Origin: Candidatus Parcubacteria bacterium
GTDB taxonomy: Bacteria > Patescibacteriota > Minisyncoccia > Phycocordibacterales > Phycocordibacteraceae
Direction of reading: 5' to 3'
Length of the DNA: 6,267 nucleotides
Assembly (NCBI GenBank): GCA_027459545.1
Contig: DAIDID010000010.1
Coordinates: forward strand, 1-6,267
Part shown: positions 1-5,159 of the stretch, piece by piece
Position numbering within the stretch: position 1 is the stretch's first letter
Layout of the letters: every line of letters starts with the position of its first letter
Translations under genes and position numbers: made by a program
The notes under the pieces: generated by a model
Told to the model about the DNA's origin: nothing
Databases searched by the model: none
The model's input: the letters and a program-made list of their open reading frames with translations, nothing else

Positions 1-46
1 CGTAGAGAAATTCAAGCAGCGCGCAGCTGCTGCAAAAAAGAACTAA
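1..46 (+). CDS. rpmE: C-terminal end of probable ribosomal protein bL31 (partial)
   Basis: The reading frame beginning at base 2 gives VEKFKQRAAAAKKN and then a TAA stop at 44-46. The VEKFKQR segment resembles the conserved C-terminal part of bL31 (compare the VDRFNKRF segment of E. coli L31). A basic, alanine- and lysine-rich tail is usual for a ribosomal protein. bL31 is a small large-subunit protein that helps bridge the two ribosomal subunits. A location just upstream of prfA fits, because rpmE-prfA is a common bacterial gene order. Only 14 residues are visible, so the identification rests on a short motif and on context. The start lies outside the window. Confidence 0.65.
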   Translation, partial: VEKFKQRAAAAKKN

Positions 47-60
47 GACAAACAAAACAA

Positions 61-91
61 AAAACTCGCTTAGTTAAAAAGCGAGTTTTTT
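61..91 (+). terminator. Intrinsic terminator after rpmE
   Basis: A perfect 11-bp stem (61-71 with 79-89) has a 7-nt loop and runs into six T residues at 86-91. It lies 14 nt after the rpmE stop. The A-rich 5' side could allow some function in the reverse direction. The T-run directly abuts the probable prfA promoter. Confidence 0.85.
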
Positions 92-99
92 GGTAGTAT
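91..99 (+). promoter_or_regulatory. Probable prfA promoter: extended -10 element (TGG-TAGTAT)
   Basis: TAGTAT at 94-99 matches four of six consensus -10 bases and is preceded by TGG, giving an extended -10 (TGn) form. Exactly 6 nt separate it from the prfA ATG, so transcription would begin at or next to the start codon. A -35 at the normal distance would fall at about 71-76, in the loop of the preceding terminator, and matches consensus poorly. The same 6-nt spacing before rpsB and pheS raises confidence. Confidence 0.5.
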
Positions 100-105
100 G
101 GCTAC

Positions 106-1065
106 ATGATTGAATACAGTTCGGAATTTAAACAAAACCATAAGACAGCGTACTTTGCTGAGGAGTATGAAAAACTAACGGCTGAATTAGCCGGCGCTCG
201 TGAGAGCGCCGGCTCTGATCCTGAACTAATGGCGATGGCCGAGGAAGATGCTCGACGGATTGAGCAGCGCCAGGAGGAGCTACTTTCAGAAATTGAAAGG
301 ATTTTAGACAAGGATAAAGAAGAAGCAGAAAAACCAAAGGCCATAGTGCTCGAGTTCCGAGCTGGAGCAGGAGGTGACGAAGCAACACTCTTCGCGCGAG
401 AACTTAAAGATATGTACACAAAGTACGGAGAGGCAAAAGGATGGCGAGTAAAGGCACTCGATGACCTCACACTTGAAATAGAAGGCGCAGACGCATGGGA
501 GGCACTTAGATATGAGACGGGAGTTCATAGAGTGCAGCGAGTACCTATTACTGAAAAAACAGGACGAATTCATACCTCGACTGCTTCTGTCGCGGCATTA
601 CCCATACGCACAAAACCAACGTTCATCATACATCCTGCCGACATTGAAATGGAATTTTCTAGAAGCGGTGGAGCAGGGGGGCAAAACGTAAATAAAGTCG
701 AAAGTGCCGTACGACTTATTCACAAGCCAACTGGCGTAGATGTGCGTTCCACAAGCGAGCGAAGCCAGATAGCAAATCGCGAAAAAGCAATGGCAATTCT
801 TTCGGCGAAATTAGAAGCGTTTGCAATAGAAGAAGAAGCAAAAAAACATTCGGCAGACAGAAAATCTCAAATAGGCACTGCGGATCGCTCTGAAAAGATA
901 CGCACGTATAACTTTTTGCAAGATCGTGTAACAGACCACAGACTTAAAGAATCTTGGCATAATTTGCCGAAAATTATGCTTGGGGGAATCGATCCAATAA
1001 TTGAAGCACTTGCGAAAGCCGCCGCCGAAGGCGGCGTGGGTGCAGCAGAGGACTCTTCAGAGTAG
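106..1065 (+). CDS. prfA: Peptide chain release factor 1 (RF1)
   Basis: RF1 recognises UAA and UAG in the ribosomal A site and triggers hydrolysis of peptidyl-tRNA. The 319-aa product carries the peptidyl-hydrolase GGQ motif at 191-193 within [10 protein letters not shown]. The stop-codon tripeptide PIT at 147-149, inside [14 protein letters not shown], is the PxT of RF1 rather than the SPF of RF2. The [14 protein letters not shown] segment (84-97) belongs to the PCRF domain, and the conserved RTYNF..DRVTDHR block follows near the C-terminus. It is about 40 residues shorter than E. coli RF1 (360 aa): about 30 are missing from the N-terminal domain and about 10 from a loop before the PxT region. 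The ATG at 106 is chosen because the nearby ATG at 98 meets a stop after two codons and because a -10 element sits 6 nt upstream. No Shine-Dalgarno sequence is seen. The stop is TAG, one of RF1's own codons. Confidence 0.97.
   Translation: MIEYSSEFKQNHKTAYFAEEYEKLTAELAGARESAGSDPELMAMAEEDARRIEQRQEELLSEIERILDKDKEEAEKPKAIVLEFRAGAGGDEATLFARELKDMYTKYGEAKGWRVKALDDLTLEIEGADAWEALRYETGVHRVQRVPITEKTGRIHTSTASVAALPIRTKPTFIIHPADIEMEFSRSGGAGGQNVNKVESAVRLIHKPTGVDVRSTSERSQIANREKAMAILSAKLEAFAIEEEAKKHSADRKSQIGTADRSEKIRTYNFLQDRVTDHRLKESWHNLPKIMLGGIDPIIEALAKAAAEGGVGAAEDSSE
189..214 (+). repeat. Perfect 11-bp inverted repeat with GTGA loop inside prfA
   Basis: Bases 189-199 are perfectly complementary to 204-214, with the 4-nt loop GTGA. 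In RNA this is a GC-rich hairpin capped by a GNRA-type tetraloop closed by a C-G pair. It lies about 84 nt into the prfA coding sequence and encodes a run of Ala, Gly, Arg, Glu and Ser in the divergent N-terminal domain. There is no T-run, so it is not a terminator. A regulatory role is inference only. Confidence 0.8.
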
Positions 1066-1113
1066 TTCCCGAAAGGTTGGGCGCTCATTCCTAAAGCCAG
1101 ATCTTTGGGAGAA

Positions 1114-1142
1114 TTGCAGGCTTTCGTGCCTTATGGTATCTT
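1114..1142 (+). promoter_or_regulatory. Probable rpsB promoter (TTGCAG, 17 bp, TATCTT with TGG extension)
   Basis: A weak -35 (TTGCAG, 1114-1119) lies 17 bp before TATCTT (1137-1142), which is preceded by TGG at 1134-1136 and so forms an extended -10. The hexamer ends 6 nt before the rpsB ATG, the same geometry as at prfA and pheS, which predicts a leaderless transcript. The 83-bp gap between prfA and rpsB shows no convincing terminator, so some readthrough from prfA is also possible. Confidence 0.55.
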
Positions 1143-1148
1143 CTATTT

Positions 1149-1850
1149 ATGACTACCGACACATCGGTGCAGGCTTCTGTTGACCGCCTCTTTAAGGCAG
1201 GCGGGCATTTTGCGCAGCTCAAAAGCCGACGACACCCTTCAATGAAAGCATTTGTTATTGGATCAAAATCAAAAGTTGAAATTTTTGACCTTGCAAAAAC
1301 TGCTGAGCAGCTTGCTAAAGCAAAAGAAACAATGAAAGCCCTCGCTCGGGATGGAAAAATTGTTCTTTTCGTGGGAGGAAAAAGCGAAGTAGGTCCGGCT
1401 ATAAAAGAGGCAGCAAATAGAATTGGTCAGCCATACGTAGCTGGCCGGTGGCTTGGAGGAACTATTTCAAACTTTGTTGAGATAAAAAAGCGTATTGACC
1501 GTCTTGCAGATCTTACACAAAAGCGCGACACAGGAGAGCTAGCAAAAATGTACACAAAGCTAGAGCGTGTATTTATTGATCGAGAAATTGAGCGTCTTGA
1601 GACTCGTCTTGGAGGTATTGCAGATCTTACTCGAAAACCAGATGCATTTGTAATAGTCGACACTCGTCATGAGTCTCACGCAACAAAAGAAGCACGCGAT
1701 GCACGTATTCCAGTGATAGGCATAATGAGCTCTGACTGCGATGTACATGATGCAACATATCCAATAGTGGTAAATGATGCCTCACGTGAGACTGTAAAGC
1801 TCGTGCTCGGTGAGCTTGTAGAAGCATACGACGAAGGCCGCAGAGCGTAG
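1149..1850 (+). CDS. rpsB: 30S ribosomal protein uS2
   Basis: uS2 is a late-assembling protein on the solvent side of the small subunit, between head and body, where it helps position bS1 in species that have it. The 233-aa product aligns along its whole length with the S2 family: the N-terminal FKAGGHFAQLKSRRHPSMK segment (15-33) corresponds to the GVHFGHQ..NPKMK region of E. coli S2. It also has GKIVLFVGGK (69-78), the hallmark AGRWLGGTISNF (98-109) and the second signature PDAFVIVDTRHESHATKEA (164-182). Length matches other S2 proteins (about 230-260 aa) without the extended acidic tail. It is the first gene of a probable rpsB-tsf unit, with the next gene 22 bp downstream. No Shine-Dalgarno sequence precedes the ATG, which lies at the predicted transcription start. 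Stop is TAG. Confidence 0.97.
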   Translation: MTTDTSVQASVDRLFKAGGHFAQLKSRRHPSMKAFVIGSKSKVEIFDLAKTAEQLAKAKETMKALARDGKIVLFVGGKSEVGPAIKEAANRIGQPYVAGRWLGGTISNFVEIKKRIDRLADLTQKRDTGELAKMYTKLERVFIDREIERLETRLGGIADLTRKPDAFVIVDTRHESHATKEARDARIPVIGIMSSDCDVHDATYPIVVNDASRETVKLVLGELVEAYDEGRRA

Positions 1851-1872
1851 AAAATTCTGAACGTACATCATC

Positions 1873-2457
1873 ATGGAAATTACAACAGAAACAATTAAAA
1901 TACTTCGTGATAAGACTGGTGTTTCAATAATGCAGTGTAAAAAAGCACTTGAGGAAGCAGAGGGTGATATGGATAAGGCAGAAGTAATTCTACGCAAGCG
2001 TTCGGGGGCTGCAGCAGATAAAAAAGCGGATAGAGACCTTGGTGCTGGGGCTATTGGTGTGTATGTGCACGAAGGTGCTATTGGAGCGATGGTGCTGCTT
2101 TCTTGCGAAACTGACTTCGTAGCACGAAATGAAGAATTTCCTTTGCTTGCTCGCGAAATAGCAATGCAGGTAGCAGCTACTAATCCAGCCTATCTTTCAG
2201 ATGCAGATATTGCTCCCGAAGCGCTTGATGCTGCAAAGGGAGTATTTGAAACAGAGGTTGCAGACAAGCCAGCAGATATGCGAGAAAAAATTCTTGAAGG
2301 CAAAATGGCTTCGTATTTTAAGGATCAAGTACTTATGAATCAAGTCTTCATAAAAGATGAAGCAAAAACAATTCGAGATTTAATAACAGAAGCTTCACAG
2401 AAATTCGGCGAGCGAGTGGAAGTTACGAAGTTTGTCCGTCTTTCTGCGCGAAGCTAG
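1873..2457 (+). CDS. tsf: Elongation factor Ts
   Basis: EF-Ts is the guanine-nucleotide exchange factor that removes GDP from EF-Tu so that it can bind GTP and aminoacyl-tRNA again. The 194-aa product starts with a UBA-like N-terminal domain (about 1-45) carrying the LRDKTGVSIMQCKKAL signature (11-26). The core follows with the second EF-Ts signature, CETDFVARNEEF (78-89), whose Asp-Phe pair inserts near the Mg2+ site of EF-Tu. The length resembles the short single-core EF-Ts of Thermus (about 196 aa) rather than the 283-aa E. coli form with duplicated core subdomains and a coiled coil. It follows rpsB by 22 bp with no promoter or terminator visible, so co-transcription is likely. No Shine-Dalgarno sequence is seen before the ATG. 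Stop is TAG. Confidence 0.97.
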   Translation: MEITTETIKILRDKTGVSIMQCKKALEEAEGDMDKAEVILRKRSGAAADKKADRDLGAGAIGVYVHEGAIGAMVLLSCETDFVARNEEFPLLAREIAMQVAATNPAYLSDADIAPEALDAAKGVFETEVADKPADMREKILEGKMASYFKDQVLMNQVFIKDEAKTIRDLITEASQKFGERVEVTKFVRLSARS

Positions 2458-2468
2458 CGCACGAGGCT

Positions 2469-2873
2469 GTGGTCTACCTACTTTCAATTCTTGCTAGCAT
2501 TGGGGTCTTTATCGGGTTTACGGTGCTTACTATATTTGAAGCAAGACAGGGTACTCGAGTATATGCAGTGCATCGTGAAAAGCTTGATCAGCAGGTGACT
2601 CGTGCGACGTTTATTTTGAAACATGTTAATTGGATGAGCTTTTTTTCTCAGGCTTTTTTGAGTTTTGGAGAAAGAATTGTTCATGATATTGCTCAGGGTT
2701 CGCTTGTCGTGGTCCGGTTTATTGAACGCCAACTTACGAGAGTTGTGCGATCCCTTCGGTATCGCCGTCCAAACATGCTCGCACCGAAGCCTTCGCGTGT
2801 CCCGCTCTATAAGCAAATTTCAGGCTATATTCGTAGTACCTTTAAAGGTTTTGTATCTTCTGAAAAAGAATGA
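2469..2873 (+). CDS. Small single-pass membrane protein of unknown function
   Basis: I do not recognise this 134-aa protein. Residues 2-23 form one strongly hydrophobic segment (VYLLSILASIGVFIGFTVLT and neighbours). Basic residues follow at once (EARQGTR), so the positive-inside rule places the N-terminus outside and the rest in the cytoplasm. The remainder is largely predicted helix, with amphipathic stretches (about 45-95) and a very basic region (RVVRSLRYRRP, 91-101), which could contact lipid head groups or nucleic acid. It begins 11 bp after tsf and ends 15 bp before tRNA-Thr, so it probably belongs to the rpsB-tsf transcript. The GTG at 2469 is the best start because it comes right before the membrane segment, but a GAGG only 2 nt away is too close for a normal Shine-Dalgarno site. 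It ends in TGA, the only UGA stop in the window. Confidence 0.7.
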   Translation: MVYLLSILASIGVFIGFTVLTIFEARQGTRVYAVHREKLDQQVTRATFILKHVNWMSFFSQAFLSFGERIVHDIAQGSLVVVRFIERQLTRVVRSLRYRRPNMLAPKPSRVPLYKQISGYIRSTFKGFVSSEKE

Positions 2874-2888
2874 TACTCTAGATAAATT

Positions 2889-2964
2889 GCCGCCTTAGCT
2901 CAGTTGGTAGAGCAACACTTTTGTAAAGTGAAGGTCCCCAGTTCAAGCCTGGGAGGCGGCTCCA
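2889..2964 (+). tRNA. tRNA-Thr, anticodon TGT
   Basis: All cloverleaf elements can be drawn. The acceptor stem GCCGCCT (2889-2895) pairs with AGGCGGC (2954-2960). The D-stem is GCTC/GAGC. The anticodon loop TTTGTAA (2920-2926) has the anticodon TGT at 2922-2924, which reads ACA and probably other ACN threonine codons. The T-stem CCCAG/CTGGG encloses TTCAAGC (2942-2948). The discriminator is T, and CCA is encoded (2962-2964). The outer anticodon-stem pair is an A-A mismatch (2915 and 2931), the only irregular stem position I see. The gene lies 15 bp after the small membrane-protein gene and may be processed from the rpsB-tsf transcript. Its 3' strand is also the outer part of a 30-bp hairpin with the following terminator. 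Confidence 0.95.
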
Positions 2965-3017
2965 AAAATATAAAAGCCTTCCGATGCCGGAAGGCTTTTA
3001 TATTTTTGGAGCCGCCT
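2954..3017. repeat. 30-bp perfect inverted repeat joining the tRNA-Thr 3' end to its terminator
   Basis: Bases 2954-2983 are perfectly complementary to 2988-3017, with a 4-nt loop (ATGC, 2984-2987). The outer 11 bp of the left arm are the tRNA 3' acceptor strand, discriminator and CCA (2954-2964). The right arm therefore ends in the reverse complement of the tRNA end (3007-3017), and its last seven bases repeat the tRNA 5' acceptor strand (GCCGCCT). The inner part works as the terminator. The outer extension is longer than termination needs. Confidence 0.95.
2965..3007 (+). terminator. Intrinsic terminator of the rpsB-tsf-tRNA-Thr unit
   Basis: It begins with the first base after CCA. A 19-bp stem (2965-2983 with 2988-3006) has a GC-rich core (GCCTTCCG/CGGAAGGC), followed by a T-rich stretch TTTTATATTTTT (2996-3007). 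The symmetry means it could also stop minus-strand transcription. Confidence 0.85.
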
Positions 3018-3034
3018 AAGTTAAACGGCCGGCT

Positions 3035-3066
3035 AAAACAGTGCCGCAAAGCGGCACTGTTTTTTT
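3035..3066. terminator. Terminator between the convergent tRNA-Thr and thioredoxin-like units
   Basis: A perfect 13-bp stem (3035-3047 with 3051-3063) has an AAA loop and a GC-rich core. In the plus direction it ends in seven T residues (3060-3066). In the minus direction only four T residues follow the stem, so it should be stronger against plus-strand readthrough, but it is also the only terminator immediately after the minus-strand stop codon (3065-3067). With the hairpin upstream it makes two tandem stops for plus-strand transcription. Confidence 0.85.
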
Positions 3067-3778
3067 ATTTAGTACTTTTTGTTGCAGACGCTGTCGAAGT
3101 TGCGCTTGTGCTGGTTGCAAAGAGTGCAGGTGGAAATTCTTTTTCAAAGTCGCTAAGAGAGGTATAGCCGTAGTACTGCTTATGGTTAATTACAAACGCA
3201 GGAAATGTAGGCTGTATTTTTTCGATTGACTCAAGAGTCTTTAGAGCACCGAGGTCCAAATTATAATCAAATGAATACACGCGTAGCGATGGGTATGTTT
3301 GGCGTAGATAGGAGAGATCGTAGCCCGCTTGATTACACTCGCCTTGGCAGCTGCCGTTGTTTGTGTAGAAATACAGCACAATAGTCGGGTTTAAATTACA
3401 AGTTTTTGAGAGTTGTTCTGTAAGCAAATAGTCTCGAATTTCTAGAAGAGTGTATTGGTCTTTAAGCTGGATAACTTGCGGATCATTACTACCGAGCTTG
3501 TCTTCTGTATAGGAGAGTTTGTCGCCGATGTTACTCACTTCTTGAGAAAGCTGCGTATCTTCTGTTGAAGAGCCATTTGTAAAGTCTTCACAGGGAGCGT
3601 TTTCAAGTAGAGCGTATTGTGTTTCAACAGAAAGGGTATCGGTGGAGAGTTGATCCTCAATGGTATTAAGCTCGGCAACACGCTTCTGGTTTAAGTAATT
3701 TATGGCATATACAACGGTACCAATGAGTAGAATCGTTATACCCAACGAGATAATAATATTTCTAGTGAGAATCGACAT
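3065..3778 (-). CDS. Membrane-anchored, outward-facing thioredoxin-like protein
   Basis: The 237-aa product has a short basic N-terminus, one membrane segment (about 8-28), a mostly helical linker (about 35-125) and a C-terminal thioredoxin-like domain (about 131-218) starting with the strand TIVLYFYTN. The active-site position holds C144-QGE-C148, a CX3C spacing instead of the usual CXXC. TFPAFVI (191-197) supplies a Pro in the place of the thioredoxin cis-proline. Cys63 and Cys127 flank the helical linker and may form a structural disulfide (inference). The tail is a low-complexity Ala/Ser/Thr stretch. The membrane segment and charges suggest the domain faces outward. I chose the ATG at 3778. 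A GTG at 3814 would extend the protein by 12 residues but overlaps the end of the glycosyltransferase gene. With a 26-bp gap and no visible promoter, it is probably co-transcribed with that gene. Whether it is an oxidase, a reductase or a non-redox fold is open. Confidence 0.75.
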   Translation of the reverse strand: MSILTRNIIISLGITILLIGTVVYAINYLNQKRVAELNTIEDQLSTDTLSVETQYALLENAPCEDFTNGSSTEDTQLSQEVSNIGDKLSYTEDKLGSNDPQVIQLKDQYTLLEIRDYLLTEQLSKTCNLNPTIVLYFYTNNGSCQGECNQAGYDLSYLRQTYPSLRVYSFDYNLDLGALKTLESIEKIQPTFPAFVINHKQYYGYTSLSDFEKEFPPALFATSTSATSTASATKSTK

Positions 3779-3804
3779 GAAAGTATTTCGTAAAATTAAT
3801 AAGC

Positions 3805-5046
3805 TTAGCGCCACGCGCGCTTTGTACCGGTAATGAGGTCATACATTGATCTCATTAACCAAAATGGCGCGATAAAGCCGTAGAGAAAAACATAAGTAAT
3901 AATTCCAACGAAAAGGTTGCCGGGAGTCTTTGAGATGTGCTTTCCAAGTAGCATCACGGTCACTCCTCCTATTATGGTAATTAAACTCAGAAGCAGTACT
4001 CCAGTAAGTGGAATATAAAACCAATTAAACAGCGAAAGATGCACCCTAAATACATAGCTTAATGGTACGCCTCGAGTCAAAGTGTAGCGGTTAATCACGC
4101 TTTGGACAAATTGCACAATAATAACTATAAACATAAGAATGCCGCTTACGTTTGCGAGTAATCCAAGCGGTAACATAATAAGTCCAAGTGTTCCGTACTC
4201 GGGATTTCCGATCATATCTCGGTAGTCATAAATGACGTTTCGAAGAAATCCCGTAGTCCAACGAGTACGCTGCTTTACGAGCGCGCGCACTGTCTTTGGT
4301 GTTTTGGTATAGACGCGCGCGCGCGGAGCGTTTTCTATGAGGAATCCCGCACGTTGCATGCGGAGAGCCATTTCAAGATCTTCGGTGTTATGGCCTGTTT
4401 GAAAACCACCTACTGAGAGAATCATATCGCGTCTGTAAAAAGAAAAAGGCCCCGGAGTAACGTAGAGCCCATTTAAGGAAGATATAACGTGCCGCAAGGT
4501 AATTCCGTGAATGTAGTCTGCGTGTTGCATTTTTTCAATCCAGAGCTTTGGTTCGTGCACAGACATTGCAGCGGTCACGGCTCCTACTTTTGGATTGTCA
4601 AAGTAGCCAATAATTTCTCGCAGAGCATCTGGTGCAACAAATGAATCCGCGTCAAGACAACCCACAAATTCTGCTTGAGGAGATTTTTCAATGCCTAGAT
4701 TTACCGCACTGTGTTTGCCACCATTTTTCTTATGTATGACGGTTATTTGCGGATTGCCTATAAAGGTATCCATAACTTTTGCAGTGCCATCTGTTGATCC
4801 ATCATCAACAAGCACGATTGATAATTTATCTTTTGGATATTCAAGCGCGAGGAGAGAATCGACTGTTCCTTTTATTGTATTTTCTTCATTCCAGCAAGGA
4901 ACTATCACGGCGACAGAAGGAGTCTTTGTTGAAAGCTTTTGGTCGCGACGCTCTTTAGCAGGAGCTGAGAGGAACGTTACGAGCAAAAAGACTTCGAAGA
5001 AGACAGCAAGAAATAGAAACGGGTAGGTGAGTACCTCTAAGGTCAT
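3805..5046 (-). CDS. Membrane family 2 glycosyltransferase, processive type
   Basis: The 413-aa product has the layout of bacterial polysaccharide synthases such as PgaC/IcaA or hyaluronan synthase. There is an N-terminal membrane segment (about 7-27), a cytoplasmic GT-A domain (about 44-270) and about four C-terminal membrane segments (about 285-400). The GT2 motifs appear in order: VIVPCWNEE (47-55), VDDGSTDGT (80-88), the metal and nucleotide-sugar binding DADS (132-135), the catalytic-base region TED (221-223) and QRTRW (259-263), the QxxRW motif of processive enzymes. It probably transfers sugar from a UDP-sugar to a growing or lipid-linked glycan at the inner face of the membrane and may help export it. 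The sugar cannot be read from sequence. The reading frame stays open upstream into pheS, but the ATG at 5046 is preferred because it immediately precedes the membrane segment and has a TGC-TACAAT -10 element upstream. Stop is TAA. Confidence 0.92.
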   Translation of the reverse strand: MTLEVLTYPFLFLAVFFEVFLLVTFLSAPAKERRDQKLSTKTPSVAVIVPCWNEENTIKGTVDSLLALEYPKDKLSIVLVDDGSTDGTAKVMDTFIGNPQITVIHKKNGGKHSAVNLGIEKSPQAEFVGCLDADSFVAPDALREIIGYFDNPKVGAVTAAMSVHEPKLWIEKMQHADYIHGITLRHVISSLNGLYVTPGPFSFYRRDMILSVGGFQTGHNTEDLEMALRMQRAGFLIENAPRARVYTKTPKTVRALVKQRTRWTTGFLRNVIYDYRDMIGNPEYGTLGLIMLPLGLLANVSGILMFIVIIVQFVQSVINRYTLTRGVPLSYVFRVHLSLFNWFYIPLTGVLLLSLITIIGGVTVMLLGKHISKTPGNLFVGIITYVFLYGFIAPFWLMRSMYDLITGTKRAWR

Positions 5047-5061
5047 AGCTGATTTCAGTTC

Positions 5062-5091
5062 ATTGTAGCAAATAACAGCCGAAGGAGCGAA
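5062..5091 (-). promoter_or_regulatory. Probable promoter of the glycosyltransferase unit
   Basis: On the minus strand TACAAT (complement of 5062-5067) matches five of six -10 bases and is preceded by TGC, an extended -10. The -35 position 18 bp upstream reads TTCGCT (complement of 5086-5091), a weak match lying inside the inverted repeat. Fifteen nt separate the -10 from the ATG, giving a leader of roughly 8-10 nt. Confidence 0.6.
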
Positions 5092-5134
5092 TACTTCCTG
5101 AAAAAGGTACGCTTTCAGGAAATATTCGCTCCTT
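5082..5134. repeat. 22-bp inverted repeat between divergent glycosyltransferase and pheS promoters
   Basis: Bases 5082-5103 pair with 5113-5134 around a 9-nt centre (5104-5112). There is a single mismatch, 5094 C against 5122 A. Each arm supplies the -35 region of one of the two divergent promoters, so the two genes have almost the same upstream sequence. No T-run follows either arm, and both predicted transcription starts lie outside it. It therefore looks like a DNA-level element, such as a symmetric operator or cruciform, rather than a terminator. Confidence 0.85.
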
Positions 5135-5153
5135 AAGCATCTCGCGTTATAAT
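5125..5153 (+). promoter_or_regulatory. Probable pheS promoter (TTCGCT, 17 bp, TATAAT)
   Basis: TATAAT at 5148-5153 is a perfect -10 hexamer. It ends 6 nt before the pheS ATG, so the transcript should start at or next to the start codon, leaving no room for a T-box or leader attenuator. The -35 position (TTCGCT, 5125-5130) matches consensus poorly and lies in the right arm of the inverted repeat. Confidence 0.7.
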
Positions 5154-5159
5154 ACACAT

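Noticed and set aside
1066..1148. A terminator between prfA and rpsB
   Set aside because: Only 3-4-bp stems can be formed and none is followed by a T-run.
2871..2873. UGA recoded as glycine, as in some CPR lineages
   Set aside because: UGA appears as the natural end of the membrane-protein gene and no in-frame UGA interrupts the other genes. However, a TAA follows four codons later, so this single case is not proof.
2851..2888. A separate promoter for tRNA-Thr (TTGTAT, TACTCT)
   Set aside because: Both hexamers match consensus at only three positions. Transcription from rpsB with processing explains the tRNA equally well.
2988..3034. A second tRNA or tRNA fragment on the minus strand, suggested by the repeated acceptor end
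   Set aside because: Only the 11-nt end is present. There is no T-arm, anticodon arm or D-arm next to it.
2904..3167. Plus-strand open frame across the tRNA, both terminators and the 3' end of the minus-strand gene
   Set aside because: It reads through structured RNA and terminators and does not resemble a protein.
3779..3814. Upstream GTG start for the thioredoxin-like protein
   Set aside because: It overlaps the end of the glycosyltransferase gene and adds 12 residues with no family support. The internal ATG gives a compact basic N-terminus before the membrane helix.
4691..5026. Plus-strand open frame antisense to the glycosyltransferase
   Set aside because: It mirrors the well-supported GT2 coding sequence, with no promoter and no recognisable product.
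5104..5159. A T-box or peptide attenuator controlling pheS
   Set aside because: The perfect -10 lies 6 nt before the ATG, leaving no leader RNA, and no terminator T-run is present.
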